Shown here piece by piece: positions 62,396-64,000 of a stretch of 64,000 nt of DNA. Each line of letters starts with the position of its first letter. The first letter of the stretch is position 1. A program made the position numbers and the translations under genes. The DNA is from an uncultured Alteromonadaceae bacterium (GTDB taxonomy: Bacteria > Pseudomonadota > Gammaproteobacteria > Enterobacterales > Alteromonadaceae): assembly GCA_947494925.1 (NCBI GenBank), contig CANLWS010000004.1:62001-126000 (forward strand), in the 5' to 3' direction. The notes below the pieces were generated by a model. The model saw only the letters and a list, made by a program, of their open reading frames with translations. It had not been told where the DNA came from and searched no databases.

Positions 62396-64000
62396 ATGAG
62401 ATTAAGCGTTTACCTGTTAATTTTCGTCTGTTTTTCCAGTCTGGCTGTCACTACCCGAACGGCAAACAATGGTAATTTGGTGATGCAGGACATCCCGGAG
62501 ATCCCCGAGGCTATCGTCAACGGACTGAATCAGTTTCAAAATGTCCGCTCAGCTCCTTTCAGGGACTTCAGTTTTAGTGGCAACAGTATCTATGTAACAA
62601 CCCGCTTCGGTGATGTTTCCCAGTTGCACAGAATAGATAAGCCTGCTGGTGCCCGCCGACAGCTGACATTTTTCGACGAACCTATAGGATCGATCAGCCG
62701 TCAGCCAGATGGTGATCTCATCGCTTTTACCATGGACGCGGGAGGAAGTGAGTATGCCCAGGTCTTCATTTTAGACCCCTCTACTGGTGAGAGCAGAATG
62801 CTGACCGATGGTGAGTCTCGCAATGGGGTGATTTCATGGAGTAAAAAAGGCGGTAAGTTGGCCTATCAGAGCACTAAACGAAATGGCCGATCCAATGATA
62901 TCTGGATGATGGATATCAACGAACCAGAAAAATCCCGCATGGTTCTGGAATCCCCTGATGGCAGTTGGTGGGGTGCAGTAGATTGGGATGATAAGAACCT
63001 GAACTTACTCGTTCAGCAGTACACTAGTGCCAGTGACTCCAAAGTGTACGCAGTTAATCTTGATTCTGGAGAGAAAATTTTACTGGATGGCAGTAGCGAC
63101 TCCCCATCCGTTAACTACGCCCTTAGCTATGCCCGAGCAGACAAAGGGTATTTTCTGACTACTAATCAGGGTAGCGAGTTTGAGCGACTGGCGTATCGTG
63201 ATTTCGCCTCAGACAAATTAACCATCATTACTGAAGATATTAACTGGAACGTTAACAATTTTGCTTTGAGTGAAGATGGAAAGCGTGCAGCGTTTACGGT
63301 AAACGAAGACGGTGTGAGTAAACTCTACTTGCTTAACCCTAAGTCTTTTTCCTATAAAGCTGTATCAGATCTGCCACTTGGTGCCATTGCCGGTATTACC
63401 TTTAGCCCAGATGGAAAACGGCTGGCTATGACGCTGAACACAGCGCAAACCCCCAGCGACAGCTTTGTACTATCATTGAATAGAAGCGTCACTAGCCATG
63501 GCAAGCTGGAACGTTGGACATTCAGTGAGGTTGGCGGTTTGAATACCGACAATTTTGTTGTTCCTGAACTAGTCAGGTATGAGACTTTTGATAAACGCCA
63601 GGTCCCGGCTTTTGTCTACAAACCCAACAAAAAAGGACCTCATCCGGTCATAATCAGCATCCATGGCGGGCCAGAAGGCCAGTATCGCCCCACATTCAGT
63701 AGTACCTTTCAACTGTGGATGAAGACTCTGGGTGCAGCGGTCATTGCCCCCAACGTTCGGGGATCGGCAGGATACGGCAAAGAATATATTAACCTGGACA
63801 ATGGTTTTAAACGCGAGGACTCGGTTAAAGATATCGGCGCCTTACTCAACTGGATAGCTACGCAACCAGATCTTGATGAAAATCGTGTGGCAGTGTTCGG
63901 TGGTAGTTATGGAGGATATATGGTGCTGGCAAGCGCCGTGCACTACAGTGACAAGCTTAAGGCAGCGGTAGATATTGTCGGGATTTCTAACTTTGTGACT
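62396..64000 (+). CDS. S9 family prolyl oligopeptidase-type peptidase (3' partial)
   Basis: Reading from the ATG at 62396, 535 codons are open to the end of the window. A signal peptide (about 18-22 residues) and an N-terminal beta-propeller with PD40-type blades (SRQPDGDLIAFTMD, TFSPDGKRLAMT) come first. The catalytic alpha/beta hydrolase domain starts near residue 385 (HPVIISIHGGPEGQ). The nucleophile is Ser504 in GGSYGGY; the Asp and His must lie beyond the window. It cleaves peptides in the periplasm or outside. The frame is truncated by the window, not by mutation. Confidence 0.92.
   Translation, partial: MRLSVYLLIFVCFSSLAVTTRTANNGNLVMQDIPEIPEAIVNGLNQFQNVRSAPFRDFSFSGNSIYVTTRFGDVSQLHRIDKPAGARRQLTFFDEPIGSISRQPDGDLIAFTMDAGGSEYAQVFILDPSTGESRMLTDGESRNGVISWSKKGGKLAYQSTKRNGRSNDIWMMDINEPEKSRMVLESPDGSWWGAVDWDDKNLNLLVQQYTSASDSKVYAVNLDSGEKILLDGSSDSPSVNYALSYARADKGYFLTTNQGSEFERLAYRDFASDKLTIITEDINWNVNNFALSEDGKRAAFTVNEDGVSKLYLLNPKSFSYKAVSDLPLGAIAGITFSPDGKRLAMTLNTAQTPSDSFVLSLNRSVTSHGKLERWTFSEVGGLNTDNFVVPELVRYETFDKRQVPAFVYKPNKKGPHPVIISIHGGPEGQYRPTFSSTFQLWMKTLGAAVIAPNVRGSAGYGKEYINLDNGFKREDSVKDIGALLNWIATQPDLDENRVAVFGGSYGGYMVLASAVHYSDKLKAAVDIVGISNFVT

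Noticed and set aside
1-64000. CRISPR array, insertion sequence, integrase, tRNA or rRNA
   Set aside because: No spaced short direct repeats, transposase-like frames, or tRNA cloverleaf with a CCA end were noticed on either strand; this was done by eye only.

Overview
The window looks like a chromosomal segment of a marine gammaproteobacterium, most likely from the Alteromonadales (Alteromonas/Paraglaciecola/Aliiglaciecola-like). This rests on gene content read from the translations: NhaR, LapD/LapG, YgiQ, NsrR/NnrS, YcaQ, a CPXCG zinc-ribbon protein, a DUF2797 protein and an S9 peptidase, with moderate GC. I saw no rRNA, tRNA, CRISPR array, insertion sequence or integrase. The assignment is an inference without database support.

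Left third (1-21028): one large exopolysaccharide locus. A minus-strand operon (8760 down to 251) encodes a WecG/TagA glycosyltransferase, two GT4 and two GT2 glycosyltransferases, a Wzy-like polymerase, a sulfotransferase and a Wzx flippase. A second minus-strand unit (18684 down to 13873) encodes an outer-membrane beta-barrel, a short Wza-type export protein, a Wzc tyrosine autokinase and a VpsP-like TPR protein. The priming glycosyltransferase (WcaJ type, 19604-21028) is transcribed divergently from a 0.9 kb non-coding region full of inverted repeats. Between them lies a plus-strand block: LapG protease, LapD c-di-GMP receptor, an unknown secreted protein and a second O-antigen-ligase-fold protein. 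Together these suggest a sulfated, Wzx/Wzy-made polymer whose production or attachment is tied to c-di-GMP.

Middle (21034-40967): an aspartoacylase-like enzyme, a photolyase, a SulP transporter with an HPF-like protein divergent from NhaR, a tandem universal stress protein and YgiQ. Next comes a solitary contractile-sheath protein that appears to start at an AUU codon, then a CPXCG protein and a FAN1-like nuclease fused to a DEDDh exonuclease. A nitric-oxide response block follows (NsrR, a small membrane protein, NnrS) with two NsrR-like operators, then a TetR regulator with two palindromes and a DJ-1/PfpI protein. Lipase, YjjX, a decayed serine-hydrolase fragment and YcaQ complete the section.

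Right part (41291-64000): an ABC export operon with three successive HlyD-type adaptors, a MASE1 diguanylate cyclase, an MsbA-type ABC exporter and a 7TMR-DISM hybrid histidine kinase. These are followed by a secreted PD40 propeller protein, a sugar-lactone-oxidase-like flavoprotein, an isochorismatase-family hydrolase beside a divergent peptide deformylase, a Tat-exported Gfo/Idh/MocA oxidoreductase and a secreted MBL-fold hydrolase. The window ends with two small or accessory proteins, a cold-shock protein with a strong bidirectional terminator, and the first 535 codons of an S9 peptidase.

The most unusual items are the lone sheath gene with its apparent AUU start, the short export protein paired with a beta-barrel, the repeat-rich EPS control region, and the VRR-NUC/exonuclease fusion.
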